Assembly (NCBI GenBank): GCA_030248295.1
Contig: JASANH010000104.1
Span: 372,001 to 436,000 of the forward strand
Direction of reading: 5' to 3'
DNA length: 64,000 bases
From: Mesodorylaimus sp. YZB2_4
Taxonomy: Eukaryota; Nematoda; Enoplea; Dorylaimida; Dorylaimidae
The position numbers and the translations under genes are program-made. The notes under the pieces are model-generated. The model worked only from the letters and a program-made list of their open reading frames with translations, did no database searches and was not told where the DNA came from. Shown here in pieces: positions 45,529 to 56,744 of this stretch. Numbering within the stretch: position 1 is the first letter of the stretch; each line of letters opens with the position of its first letter.

Positions 45529-46755
45529 TCAAAATTTCAAATGACCAGACAAGTCAAACCCAGTCGCTCCGAGGAACTGATCAGCTGTCATTCTAGTCAG
45601 CACGGGATTCGCCTTGAAGAGAGCTTGGGCGGCCAGCATTCGCAACGTGGGCACTTCGAACGTCGTGCGCTGGAGGACAGTTTTGTCTAAACCCACAGGG
45701 GCAATGGCTTCGCGATCTGTTAGCGCCAATGGAGAGACGAACAGCCAGCCGCCATCCAAGCATCTCATCAAGTATTTGCTCACTGTCACGTCCGCCTCCT
45801 TGAATTCCTGCAAGCTCGCGAATAACTCGAAACGACGGCTCGAAAAGTTGAGGACGACGACGGGGTGACTGCCTTCGTATCGATAGAAGCCAATCCTGCC
45901 GTCCGAAGATCGAATACACGCCCAGGGCATCCCGAGAAACGAGATTTCTTCCGTGCTGATTGTCTTCAGCTGCTGCGAATCGGCAGAGAAGTCTGTGATC
46001 AATGAGCAAACGTGGATTCTCCGGTTTCCATCACCCGGATCGAAACGATAGGAGTAGCCCGAATAGAGTATCCTCCACCCGTGCACTGTCGACAGGTCCT
46101 GCCGCAGCCGACGAGACAGGCACCGAATTGCAATCGTCCACGGGTATTCGATGGCCGGCGAATCTTGTGGGAGAGCGACCTTGGCCCAAGTCTTGAATCG
46201 GATGTCGTAAATGAACAAGACGACGCACGAGCACTCGTCCCCGTGGTAGCCATACGTGTGCACGAAGATGACGCCCCGACTTTGGTGGGCCGACACTCGA
46301 TACGGCTCGGCCATGAAACGCGGAAGAAGATCAAAATCGTCGAAGCGACTCTCGCGCGATGGTTGGCCAGTCAGTGTGGACACTCGCCAGATGGTCAGCG
46401 TGAGCCAGAACGAATTGCGCCTGCGAACGGCGACGACGTACATGAGCGAGACGTGCGGGTAGAATGGATCGTCGACCGGGTCCCCGTCCCACAATTCCGA
46501 GACGGCCACTTTTAAGCCGGACGATGGATTCAGTCGCGCCGCAATTTCCCAACCGGGCCACGGGTTGACGTGCGCTGGCAGTGACCGCTTGTCGTCGCGA
46601 TAAGCCTTCACGTTCTTCAGGTAGACGAGCTCGGCCACGAACCACACGATGACCACGGCCAAGGCAAAAAGGAAGCAGCAAGCGACCGCACTCAGACCGA
46701 CGAAGGCCGCCCAGAAGACCAAGCATCTTACGAAAGCGTACCGCAGCAAATCCAT
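45529..46755 (-). CDS. intronless membrane-anchored protein of unknown family
   Basis: A single open frame of 408 codons starts at MDLLRYAFVRC. A longer in-frame ATG at 46914 would add 53 residues of low plausibility. A strong hydrophobic segment follows the start (LVFWAAFVGLSAVACCFLFALAVVIVWF, in two runs), giving a signal anchor. The rest looks like repeated beta-strand blades, with VSLMYVVAVRRR, GVIFVHTYGYHGDE, CVVLFIYDIRFKTWAKV and RIGFYRYEGSHPVVVLNF spaced about 45-60 residues apart. That suggests a propeller-like or F-box-associated-type fold. The C-terminus VPTLRMLAAQAL...FDLSGHLKF faintly resembles a SOCS box. The absence of introns sets it apart from most neighbours and hints at retroposition. 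Function is unknown. Confidence 0.65.
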   Translation of the reverse strand: MDLLRYAFVRCLVFWAAFVGLSAVACCFLFALAVVIVWFVAELVYLKNVKAYRDDKRSLPAHVNPWPGWEIAARLNPSSGLKVAVSELWDGDPVDDPFYPHVSLMYVVAVRRRNSFWLTLTIWRVSTLTGQPSRESRFDDFDLLPRFMAEPYRVSAHQSRGVIFVHTYGYHGDECSCVVLFIYDIRFKTWAKVALPQDSPAIEYPWTIAIRCLSRRLRQDLSTVHGWRILYSGYSYRFDPGDGNRRIHVCSLITDFSADSQQLKTISTEEISFLGMPWACIRSSDGRIGFYRYEGSHPVVVLNFSSRRFELFASLQEFKEADVTVSKYLMRCLDGGWLFVSPLALTDREAIAPVGLDKTVLQRTTFEVPTLRMLAAQALFKANPVLTRMTADQFLGATGFDLSGHLKF

Positions 46756-47411
46756 GCCGACCGCTGTCCACCAGCAATGCCAGGGAATGACCTGTTCATA
46801 TAGACATGCTATCCATCGTGCTTTACACTGACAAGGGCACTGATGCAAGGCCGAGAGTGACGATGGTTGTGTGTTCTCATGTTTGGTGTGGGCCGCAGGT
46901 TTTTGGATAGCCATCGCGCTCTTGTTATTCCAGCATGTAGAATTTAGTGAGTCACTTCTGACACCAGTAGCGTATCATGACGTGAAATCTGATATCATCA
47001 GTCGGGCTCGCTTGCGTGCGTACAGTAGTGGCATGTCATGTTTGCGCAGTTGGAATTGGAAGGCGAAAATTTTTTGAGAAACTCTGAACAGTCGCCACGA
47101 TCTGACCTTACTCGTTCAGCTATTCATCCCGCACTGGTCAGCCGGGAAAAAACTATGTACTTATTTGAAGACGAAATTCAATTTTGAAAGACGAAACTTA
47201 AGTTTCAGATTCAAGATTACCGGTTACCGAAATCTTGTCCATCTTCAAATCCGAATCTTACCTTTGGGATCTTTGTGCGGCGCTGTCATTATATGCAAAT
47301 TTTCTAACTTGTTGTTTTTTGTTTTGTTTTTGTTTGGTTTTATCTACTGAATAGAATCTTTCACAGTAGACCTATTCAGTATATAAGAAAACAGAAAACT
47401 TTTCAGCCGTT
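46756..47411. other. divergent intergenic region upstream of EXOC8
   Basis: It contains the possible N-terminal extension or 5' UTR of the intronless gene (to 46914) and the upstream region of EXOC8. No other feature was recognised. Confidence 0.4.
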
Positions 47412-50400
47412 ATGATAGAAGAATTGGGAAACCCGAATTTCGATCCGTCGACTTGTAAGTTGTAATAAAAAGTTTTTTCTGAAGTCCTTCGGAATCAGCC
47501 TTCTAGCGCGTGTTACTAAAGTTTTTCTGTATTAGTCATAAAAAAATACGCGAAAAAGTCAAATGGGAACGATGACGTACGAAGACTACGCGAATTACGC
47601 GGTCAAATACGAGCAATTGCTGATGATTCGGTTCAAGTAATGAAAAAGAATGTTTTCCAAAATTACGCCCAGTTTATCGAAACGGCCAAAGAAATTTCGC
47701 GTAAGTTACACCTAAGCTTAATTATATTGTTAAGAACAAATTAGGAATAATACTCTATGCGACGGGTATAACAGAAGTCTGACTGATCAGAGATAGTCCG
47801 AGGAGGCCCCACAGCGAACCTCTTGTGTGTGTAGCCTATACGTAGTTCTTATTGTTATATGGTATAGAATCGTATTATTATAATCATGTTTTAGATTTGG
47901 AAAGCGAAGTTTACGAATTAAGTCATCTTCTAACGGAGCAACGTCAACTGATCGACTCTATGATGGAACTATCTTTGACCGAAGTAAAAGGTAATCCTGA
48001 ATCACGATTATTTACTGAAGTTACATACTAAGGGCAATGTTTTAGACAAACCTAGCGTGTGCGATGGATCGTCCCGAAAACAAAGTATTGTGGAAAGTAG
48101 GAATCCAATGCAACACCTTCTGGAAAAAGTGGACGGTTGTAGTGTAAGAGAATAATTTTTGTGCCTTTTTTTTCGTCTGACTTATGTGTGCTTCAGCTAC
48201 CGGAAAATTCCGCACGTGAACTGCTGATTGACAGCGATTTGACTGAAGTGGACGGCGAGTCGTTCATGCCTGTTCGTCAAATCCACGCTTTCTTGCTTAC
48301 CGATGGCCTCATGCTGACGTCATGGATACCGCACAGGTAGAAAAAGTATATTTTAATCCCGAATCTTGCTGATAGTCCGTTCGTTCTGGTGTTTATTTTA
48401 GAATGGGTCCAACTCGATACAAATTCGAGGCGTTGTACCAGTTGGAGAATCTAGCAGTCATAAACGCAGGCGAAAATGACGGCGGAACGAGAAATATTTT
48501 TAAATTATTGGTCTTCCCTGAGCACAAATTTTTCCAGTGCGACACTGCTCGACTTAAGGTATGTTTGATTCTTTATGCTTGATTATGCTTGATTAAACTA
48601 TCTCTGAACTAAAGTGGATTTGCCTTTTAGAAAAGGTGGATGGATTCTGTGGACATGGCTAAGAAACGGATGTTACGGGAAGGATCTATGATGCGTCAGA
48701 ATACGATTCGATTGAGGAAGGAGAAAGAACGCAGTCCTGGGCAGCATTTGGTGGTTTCGATTGCTGAAGGTGAGTCAGGCGGCTGGCTCGTGTACACGCC
48801 CCACCTCACGATTTTGGCCGTTTAGGGAAGAAATCAAAGAGCGAGGAGAGCTCGTCAGAGATCGAATGGCTGAAGGAACTGCCGGACGAGTTGGACGTGT
48901 GTATAGCACAGCGCGATTTCGACACGGCCGTGGAATTGCTGTTCGAAGGTACGATTACGATTACATATGGTTTTATGAAGCTCAGTGATGCGAGATGCGC
49001 GGGTTTAAATCCTGGTCAACTCGCAACTTATTTTGCATTTTTTCAGTGCTTGATTCGTTTTAGGAAAAGAGTATTTAGCCGAGTGCAATGATCGAGCACT
49101 CGTGGTGGAAGTCGGAGATCGTCTGGAGCAGAGGCATCAGCAGTTGGCCGAGGTTCTGTGCAAAGAATTAAAGACGACTGGAGACAAGACGCTGCAAGGA
49201 GGACCGAAAGCAGCTCGAAAGGCTGTTACGCTATTGATCCGATTGAATCGGTCGTGGCAGGTTTGCCATTCTTACTGTCCAAGAAAAGTCCTGTGCATTT
49301 CAGAATAACGTTTTTCAGGCTTGTGATCTGTTCCTGAAATCACGCACCTCAATTATGAAGCATTCTATCAGAGAACTGAAGTTGATCGACGACCCCTTGA
49401 ACTATGTCCATAACCTAACGCAGATCGTCTCGTACAATCTCTCCGAAGCTGGCCGTGAATTTCTTCGATTGTTCAATAACGATGCACACTGCTTTTCGGG
49501 TAAGTTTCTGAGTGCTTATTGGTTTCAACGAAGGAAAAACGCGGGCCCGCTTCAGTGTTGCTCCTGTGGGCGAGTGGTGAATTGAAGAACTACGTGACTC
49601 TGTTGGTCAGGCACGTTTTCGATTCGACGACTGGCTTATCTGTGATCGGCAGATGTGTCAGAATGGCATTCGATGCCTGTGCAGAAGTAAGAAGAGTTTA
49701 AAAACGGATCGCATAATACATTGCATGTTTGGTATGTAATTTTTTAAGACCGCCAAGATCGGTCTAGATTTGACTTTCGAGCTGGAGAAGCTGTTACACT
49801 CCCATTTGGTGAAGACGATCGAAGAAAGCCGTCAGAACTTGGTTGAGGCTATTAAGCTGCGGACGTCGGTGAGTGGGCGAGACTGAATCTTGGGGGAGGG
49901 GGCAGCAGGTGGATGCAATGGCGGGATACGTTTGTAGGAGGACAAGTGGCGTCCGTATAATCTTCAAAGCGAGACGGCATTGCGGAAGTACTTGGAAGAA
50001 ATGAAGGATTTCGGGATTTCAATCGATGGATACGTCTGTGGTGAGCAGACATGCACTTGTATATTTTTAGCTTTGATCCAACTTATTGATTATAGAAAAC
50101 CCGCCGACTTTGTCGACGCCCTCAAAAGGTAATAATCTGCTTTATCTTTGCTATCGTCGTGCGGGCATTGGTTCTTTTAGAGCGGTGTTGGCTTTGGCTT
50201 ACGTCGCAAGTTTGCCACTTTGCTCGGAATATTATCCCGTTCTCGAGGGACATCGCCCTTCTACGCCTGGCGGAACACACGGATGCTTGCGATGCGGCCT
50301 TATGCACTGTGTGGCAGTTGCAATTGGAACATTTGGACAAGGCTTTTAGAGCACAGAATGAGGTGAGTGGTCATGGGTTTTGGCTAGGAGGGCTTATAGG

Positions 50401-50769
50401 TGCGGTAGAAGTTCAGAACCAACATTTAATATTTCTGCTCCGCAAAATGCAAACATGTGGTGTTGTTGACCATTGGAAACGAGCTCTAAATGCTTGACCC
50501 TTCCCTGCTGACAGAAATAAATGTCAGTCGGAGGCCTTGTAATTGTCATAAGTGCATCGTTACCATTTCAGGACGTGGTCCGACGCAATGCACATTTTCT
50601 GCTCCAGTACATGTTGCCGACCAGTCAGAGTTTGTATCGGACTGCGGCCGGGCTGCCTGCAAGAGAGTTCACTGATTTGCATGATTTGGTGCAGAAATAT
50701 CCGAATCTCAGATCGTTCAGGTTCAAAGAAGAGCCGCTGAATGAGTTTGACATAGTTGGTGACGTGTAA
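47412..50769 (+). CDS. EXOC8: EXOC8 / Exo84, exocyst complex subunit
   Basis: Sixteen coding exons: 47412-47454, 47536-47700, 47895-47990, 48046-48143, 48197-48336, 48402-48558, 48631-48769, 48826-48948, 49064-49260, 49319-49499, 49556-49686, 49749-49868, 49938-50040, 50096-50128, 50181-50362, 50572-50769. All phases close at 701 aa, near the usual Exo84 length. The N-terminal coiled coil has NVFQNYAQFIETAKEIS and LESEVYELSHLLTEQ. A PH domain spans about 170-270 (IHAFLLTDGLMLTSW, YKFEALYQLENLAV, FKLLVFPEHKFFQC). The helical C-terminal rods include EIEWLKELPDELDVCIAQRD. The exocyst tethers secretory vesicles at the plasma membrane, and the PH domain binds RalA in vertebrates. The intron between exons 13 and 14 is only 55 bp. 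The next gene starts 138 bp after the stop. Confidence 0.95.
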
Positions 50770-50907
50770 ATTTGGGTTGGGCTGTCAGTAAAGATATTCT
50801 GTTTCCTCTAGGTGCATTTTGACTGCAAGCCCTGATGTTGGGGTCAAAGTATTTTGATGTCATATGGCTGATGCCATTGACTAATGTCCATTATTTTAGA
50901 GCTGAGA
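50770..50907 (+). promoter_or_regulatory. very short spacer between EXOC8 and GTSF1-like gene with a splice acceptor
   Basis: The 138 bp after the EXOC8 stop includes TTATTTTAG (ending 50899), a good 3' splice site 8 nt before the GTSF1-like ATG. No matching donor is evident in the spacer. The acceptor could be fed by a spliced-leader RNA or by a 5' UTR exon further upstream, inside or beyond EXOC8. Confidence 0.45.
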
Positions 50908-53900
50908 ATGCCGCGATCGAATCGATTTAGCGGATATGGAAGCGCAGAGGAGGAGGAGGAGGAGGTGATCTGCCCGTACAACAAGCAGCACCGAATCCCC
51001 GTCTCGCTCATTCAGCAGCATTTGACCGTGTGTCGCAAGGTACGTGTCGGAGTGGAGTGGTATGCAGGCAATATTAGTGGTCTTGTACTTTTAGGGCTTG
51101 CAGGGTCAAAAAGGATCTGGAGTAAGAGTGTGCCCGTACAATAGCAACCATCACGTCAGTGCTGCCAAGTACGACGAGCATATTGCTAATTGTCCGGATG
51201 CATCGTTCGAAGGTAAGAGCGGATACTTTCTGGATAATTCATGATAGAGCTTGCGCTTGTAGATGATGGATATGGAAAAACGGTTTTGAGAAAACATCAA
51301 AACGGGCATTCAGGTTTTGGCTCAACTTTACATGGATATGATGGAGGTACGTCACGACTGGACTGGAGTGGTCTCTTCAGATGGTTCCGTCTGCCGGGGG
51401 ATACCCACAATGTACAGCGTTTTTACCCGTCCCTGGTCATTTGCGGTAGCGTTCGTTCGGGATCCCAATCCTGGGTAGGAATTGCCCCTCCCAAACCCGA
51501 TAGAAAATGATCAGATTGAATGCTGAGGAGATGTTTCAGAAGGGGAATGGGATAGGAAGGGAATGTTCCAGAAGGGGAAGTCGGAGAAAATTTGGCGGAT
51601 AATTAAACTGATAAAGAGGAAGGAAGGAATTTGCCTGCTAATTGGTGTCTGCTTCTCGCCTGTTTTCTTTTTTGCTCGCCTGATTTTGAATGCAATGATA
51701 AATACTGCACTTGAAATTATCCAAGGAAATTGAGTCTTTTTGGTTCTACGTGTGCTGACTACTCAGGGTGGGTTGTTGGCCATCTACAGCGAATAAAGAA
51801 AGGAGGAAAAGCACTCTAAAAAAATCCTGATCCTGGTCGGGATTGAGCGAATCGCGAACGAACGCCAATTTGCGGGGTGGATCGCTTTCCAGCGTGGTGA
51901 AGGGGTGGTTAGCGTATCCCATCTTGCCATAGACTGGGCCTCGTGGCTGGGTGGGTTGGGCGTCTGCCTCTCACGCCAGGTGCGCAGTTACGGGCGAGTG
52001 TTCGACTCGCGGGCCGGTAAATCATTTCGTGTATAATGTGTCCTCACCCTCGAGTGCGCATAAGCGTTTGGTGATGTGGAAAAACATGAACATGAATATT
52101 AACTGGGGCCCGTTTAGGCAAGAAAGCATGTTAGTTTCCCATTCCACGGTGTCGGCAGTTACCCCGTGAGATAACTAAAACCCAGCCTGTGATCTATGAG
52201 AGGACCTGGATTCCGGAGCCTCCCGGTCCATTACAGCCCGTCAGTTTATCGACCCAAAGGAATAAATACCGCCAGGCGTGCAGAGCGCAGAATTTCACCT
52301 CGTTCTCTGTCTTAGTCGGATTTGAAGCCAGGTTTGCAGCTGTGTCAAGCAAACTGGCAATTTAAATGTGATGCCTGTTGGTATGATTGGAACTTGCACG
52401 AGTTACCTTTTCAGATGGCAAAGCTCGATCGTCTCAGCTTAACCAATCGAACGCAGCCAGTCGTCACGCGGAACAAGTAGCCGCCCCGAAAGGGTGCAAG
52501 ATGATGAAGGGATTTGGTGGGGCTGCCAAGTAAGTACATCCTTTTTGTTGAATGATAAGCGTGCTATTTGTGATATTGTTTTCAGAGAGTCGGATGTTGG
52601 TCATTTTGTTCGCGAGCGCTCGTTTAGGAATTCGAAAGATGAGGCTGATCATTTTGGTAAGCATGGTCTTTTGTCGGGGTCTGAATCTCGAGACTTTGTT
52701 TGTGCTTGCAGACGATAATGGATTCGGTGGTCGTCAGAAGAAACCGTACGGGCGTAGCAAGTCTAATATGGAGAGTTTGGACGAAGAGTCGATTCGTCGG
52801 GCTCAGCGTAATGTCGTTGATCAAGTACGGGAATTCCAAACCATTTTTGGGCAAAGAGCTTCAACGAATCGCGACGACGAAACGGAGCGCTTTACGAGAT
52901 TGCGTGAACGAGACGGATTTGCGACTTCTCGCAATCAGGCTGCATTGCCGACTCATCAACGGGATTTCGATTACGGCTACACCGAGCAGCCCGTGGAAAG
53001 ACGAGGAGGTGGATACGGGCGAGGAAAACCAGTGGTGGAAAGTGAATTGGCAAGGCCGGGTGGAGGCAGTGGTTGGGGCCGGATGAAGAGCGAAGATCAA
53101 TATGTTCATCCGGAATACAAGGAAGACCCATTCTCGAATCGAGATGCCGCTCCCCATGCGGCTCGTTTCAAGATTACCAAGGCGTCAAGCGTATTCGGTC
53201 CAGTGGAAGTAGCCGCGCCGGTGGCGAGTGTTGGTGGTGGTAACGCCACGAAAAGTGTCTCGGGCGCACCAGAAGAAGAAGATTGGGATGGCGAAAGGAT
53301 GCGCACTTTCGTTATTCTCAAACCGAGCGACGTGTTTCGATTGAGCGATTTGGATTCGAGTAGTCGGCGAGCGCATCGAGACGATGGTGGTTATTCGAAG
53401 GAGAATTCGTACGCTCGTCCAAACCGCCGTTTCGATGTGAGGCATGCCAGCGACGTGTTCTCGAATGGCGACGGGCACGCGATCGCGCCCCGTTTTGTCA
53501 GGCCGCGTTCTCCGAACGAAGCTGTTCGCGAAGTGAAGAAGCCCGAATTGCCTTGGCCCTATAATCGTTTCGCTGAAAACCAGGCTTTGGGTAAAGGAAA
53601 CAAGGAAGAGGCAAAGAATCAAGAATCCGAATACAAGGTCGGCGGTGGGGTGAGATCACCTGTGCAAGCAGTATTCGCGCGAACATCGCCGATAGATCAG
53701 ATTAATGGGGCGAAGAACGAAGGATCGGGCGTCTTGGAAGGCGAGGACGACTTGGCCAGTTATCAGCATAGCGAATGCGAAGTTATGTCCAACGCTGAGT
53801 CGGTGTCGTCGGGCGGGGGTCGAATGGTTAAACGAGTGAATTCGGAGTCGCCTTCGTCGCATAGCTTCGGACGTGAAGGCAGCGAGATATCGGATGCGGC

Positions 53901-54311
53901 GGCGGCATCGTTAGTGAAGCCCAAGGTGCTGAGCATATACGAGCAGTACGAGCAGTTCGGATTGGACGATGACGATTTGAGCTTTCTGAAACCTGCTGAA
54001 CCAGTTGAGCCCATTTTGGTGAGGATGCATTGGGTGGTGTATGATGGGCACTCGGCGTCGTAGGGGAGCACGTTTGTTCCTGGGTGTTAGTGACACGTGG
54101 GGATGCTGTGCAAGTAGGTCGCTGGTTAACTCACTTTCGTTTTAGCCTGAGCCAAATATGGCCGCCATCTTCGCGCATTTGCGCAGCTTCGGGATTACCC
54201 AATCTCCAGTAAGGTGATTGCGCCCTTTGGCTAACTCTCGTTTCAACGAATGTGTTTCAGGCCTTCGGTTCGAGTCACAGCAGTTCTCCATATTCCTCGT
54301 TGGCTCCGTAG
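50908..54311 (+). CDS. GTSF1-like protein: two CHHC zinc fingers plus long disordered extension
   Basis: Eight exons (50908-51039, 51095-51212, 51263-51346, 52415-52529, 52586-52656, 52712-54018, 54146-54208, 54261-54311) give 646 aa. Two U11-48K/GTSF1-type CHHC fingers open the protein: C22-H28-H38-C42 (CPYNKQHRIPVSLIQQHLTV) and C57-H63-H73-C77 (CPYNSNHHVSAAKYDEHIAN). Both have exact C-x5-H-x9-H-x3-C spacing. In GTSF1/Asterix these fingers bind RNA and the protein assists PIWI slicing and transposon silencing. Typical GTSF1 proteins are about 110-170 aa; here about 560 further residues follow, charged and Gly/Ser/Arg-rich. They include one GW in GSGWGRMKS and end with the ordered-looking SIYEQYEQFGLDDDDLSFLK and MAAIFAHLRSFGITQSP. 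The long exon 6 and the later exons keep one frame through good splice sites, so this is one gene unless transcripts show otherwise. Confidence 0.85.
51899..52235 (+). mobile_element. composite repeat with tRNA-SINE-like unit in a GTSF1-like intron
   Basis: It lies in the 1,068-bp intron 51347-52414. The outer part shares ATCTTGCCAT-GACT-GGG and GGTGTCGGCAGTTACCCCGTG with 36551-36735. The inner part (about 51955-52095) has GGCGTCTGCCTCTCACGCCA, a B-box-like GTTCGACTCG and GTGTCCTCACCCTCGAGTGCG, shared with the fragments at 35640 and 23190. Confidence 0.55.
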
Positions 54312-54584
54312 GGTAGAGGCTGAAGCACGCACTGCGACATTCATTATTGGGTTTACGTTTTTAATGTTTCAAAATGAGACAAAATTTCTTGGCATCGTGG
54401 CCGAAGCGTGCAGTAGTTGATGTGACTTTATTGAAGCGGTAAATGTTCAAACTTGAAGAATATTCTCTTTTTTTGTGTAAGGCGACGCGTTCTCGAACTT
54501 GGACACGGCACTGAATGAGAATGCGGAATGATTACGTTATTGTCGGGCACCGTTTTCAGGCCTTTTGCCCCTCTCAAATGTGGA

Positions 54585-54590
54585 AATAAA
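54585..54590 (+). terminator. candidate polyadenylation signal of the GTSF1-like gene
   Basis: AATAAA stands 274 bp after the stop codon in GTGGAAATAAAATGATG. It is the best-placed canonical signal for this gene. Confidence 0.5.
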
Positions 54591-55435
54591 ATGATGAAAC
54601 TAAATGAGCGTGTGGTTTTGTGAAGACAGTCCGTTGATTCGGTTGTTTATTTGCGGGATGGCGAGAGGAACTGGTTCGACTAGGTCGGGGCGTGGCTGGC
54701 TGGGGTTCCGGTTTTGAGGCAGAGCGGATGGAGTGGAGGCGTAGATGCAGTCTTGTACTCTCATTCGACTCGTGCAGTGTTATACTGTTTCAGAAAAGTT
54801 GAGAGACGAGTCAGGCGCGGTGCAAAAGGACGAGGCTAATCTACATGACGGATCCCGATTCTCGTCGATTCTATTGCAACTACCCAGCTTGGGACGCGGC
54901 TAATGTGATTTGCCACGCAGTGTGCGAACTCCTTATCCGATCCACTCATCAAAGGGAGCACTGATTTGAGAATCGAGTATTTTTGTTCATTCAATCGCAC
55001 AGTCCTACTGGCTCGATGGGATCCGTATCCCCGGCTAGCGTAGCGGCTTGTTTCACCTATGCCCGAAAATGGCCCAAGGACGGTGCTGGTCAAGCCAAGA
55101 CCAACTCGACGACGCCTAACCAAACGGCCACTTTCAAAAGTTACAGTTCGCAAGCGAGCGAACAAGCAAAAGGTCCAAGAAACACGGAGGGGGCCCGAGG
55201 GTGGAAGCCGGAAGCGTTGAGTATGTTTTGCCGTAGTCAGTCGCTATGAAGATTGATCGTGTGTAACTTGTGATCAGATTCATTACATGCTCCTGTGTCA
55301 GGTTAGGCCTATGATGAAAATGTCGAGTTGACTTTGAATACGATTTACATACTGCTCACGTTAGTTCACTAATGCAAGCCACAGTGTATAATAAGACGAA
55401 AAAGTAGTCCAAAAACGTCCCATTGAAAATCCTAG
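54591..55435. other. intergenic between convergent GTSF1-like gene and NEDD8
   Basis: Open frames occur on both strands at about 54836-55250 with biased codons (plus-strand SASVAACFTYARKWPKDG). No flanking splice sites or homology support a gene. The NEDD8 3' UTR is probably here. Confidence 0.35.

Positions 55436-56744
<1,309 letters not shown>

Noticed and set aside
46904..46914. upstream ATG 46914 of the intronless gene
   Set aside because: The added 53 residues have no structure or resemblance. The ATG at 46755 directly precedes a signal anchor. It is kept only as an alternative.
52552..54063. 503-codon frame starting inside an intron
   Set aside because: Only 52712-54018 is exon. The start lies in an intron of the GTSF1-like gene, and the last residues read past a GTGAGG donor.
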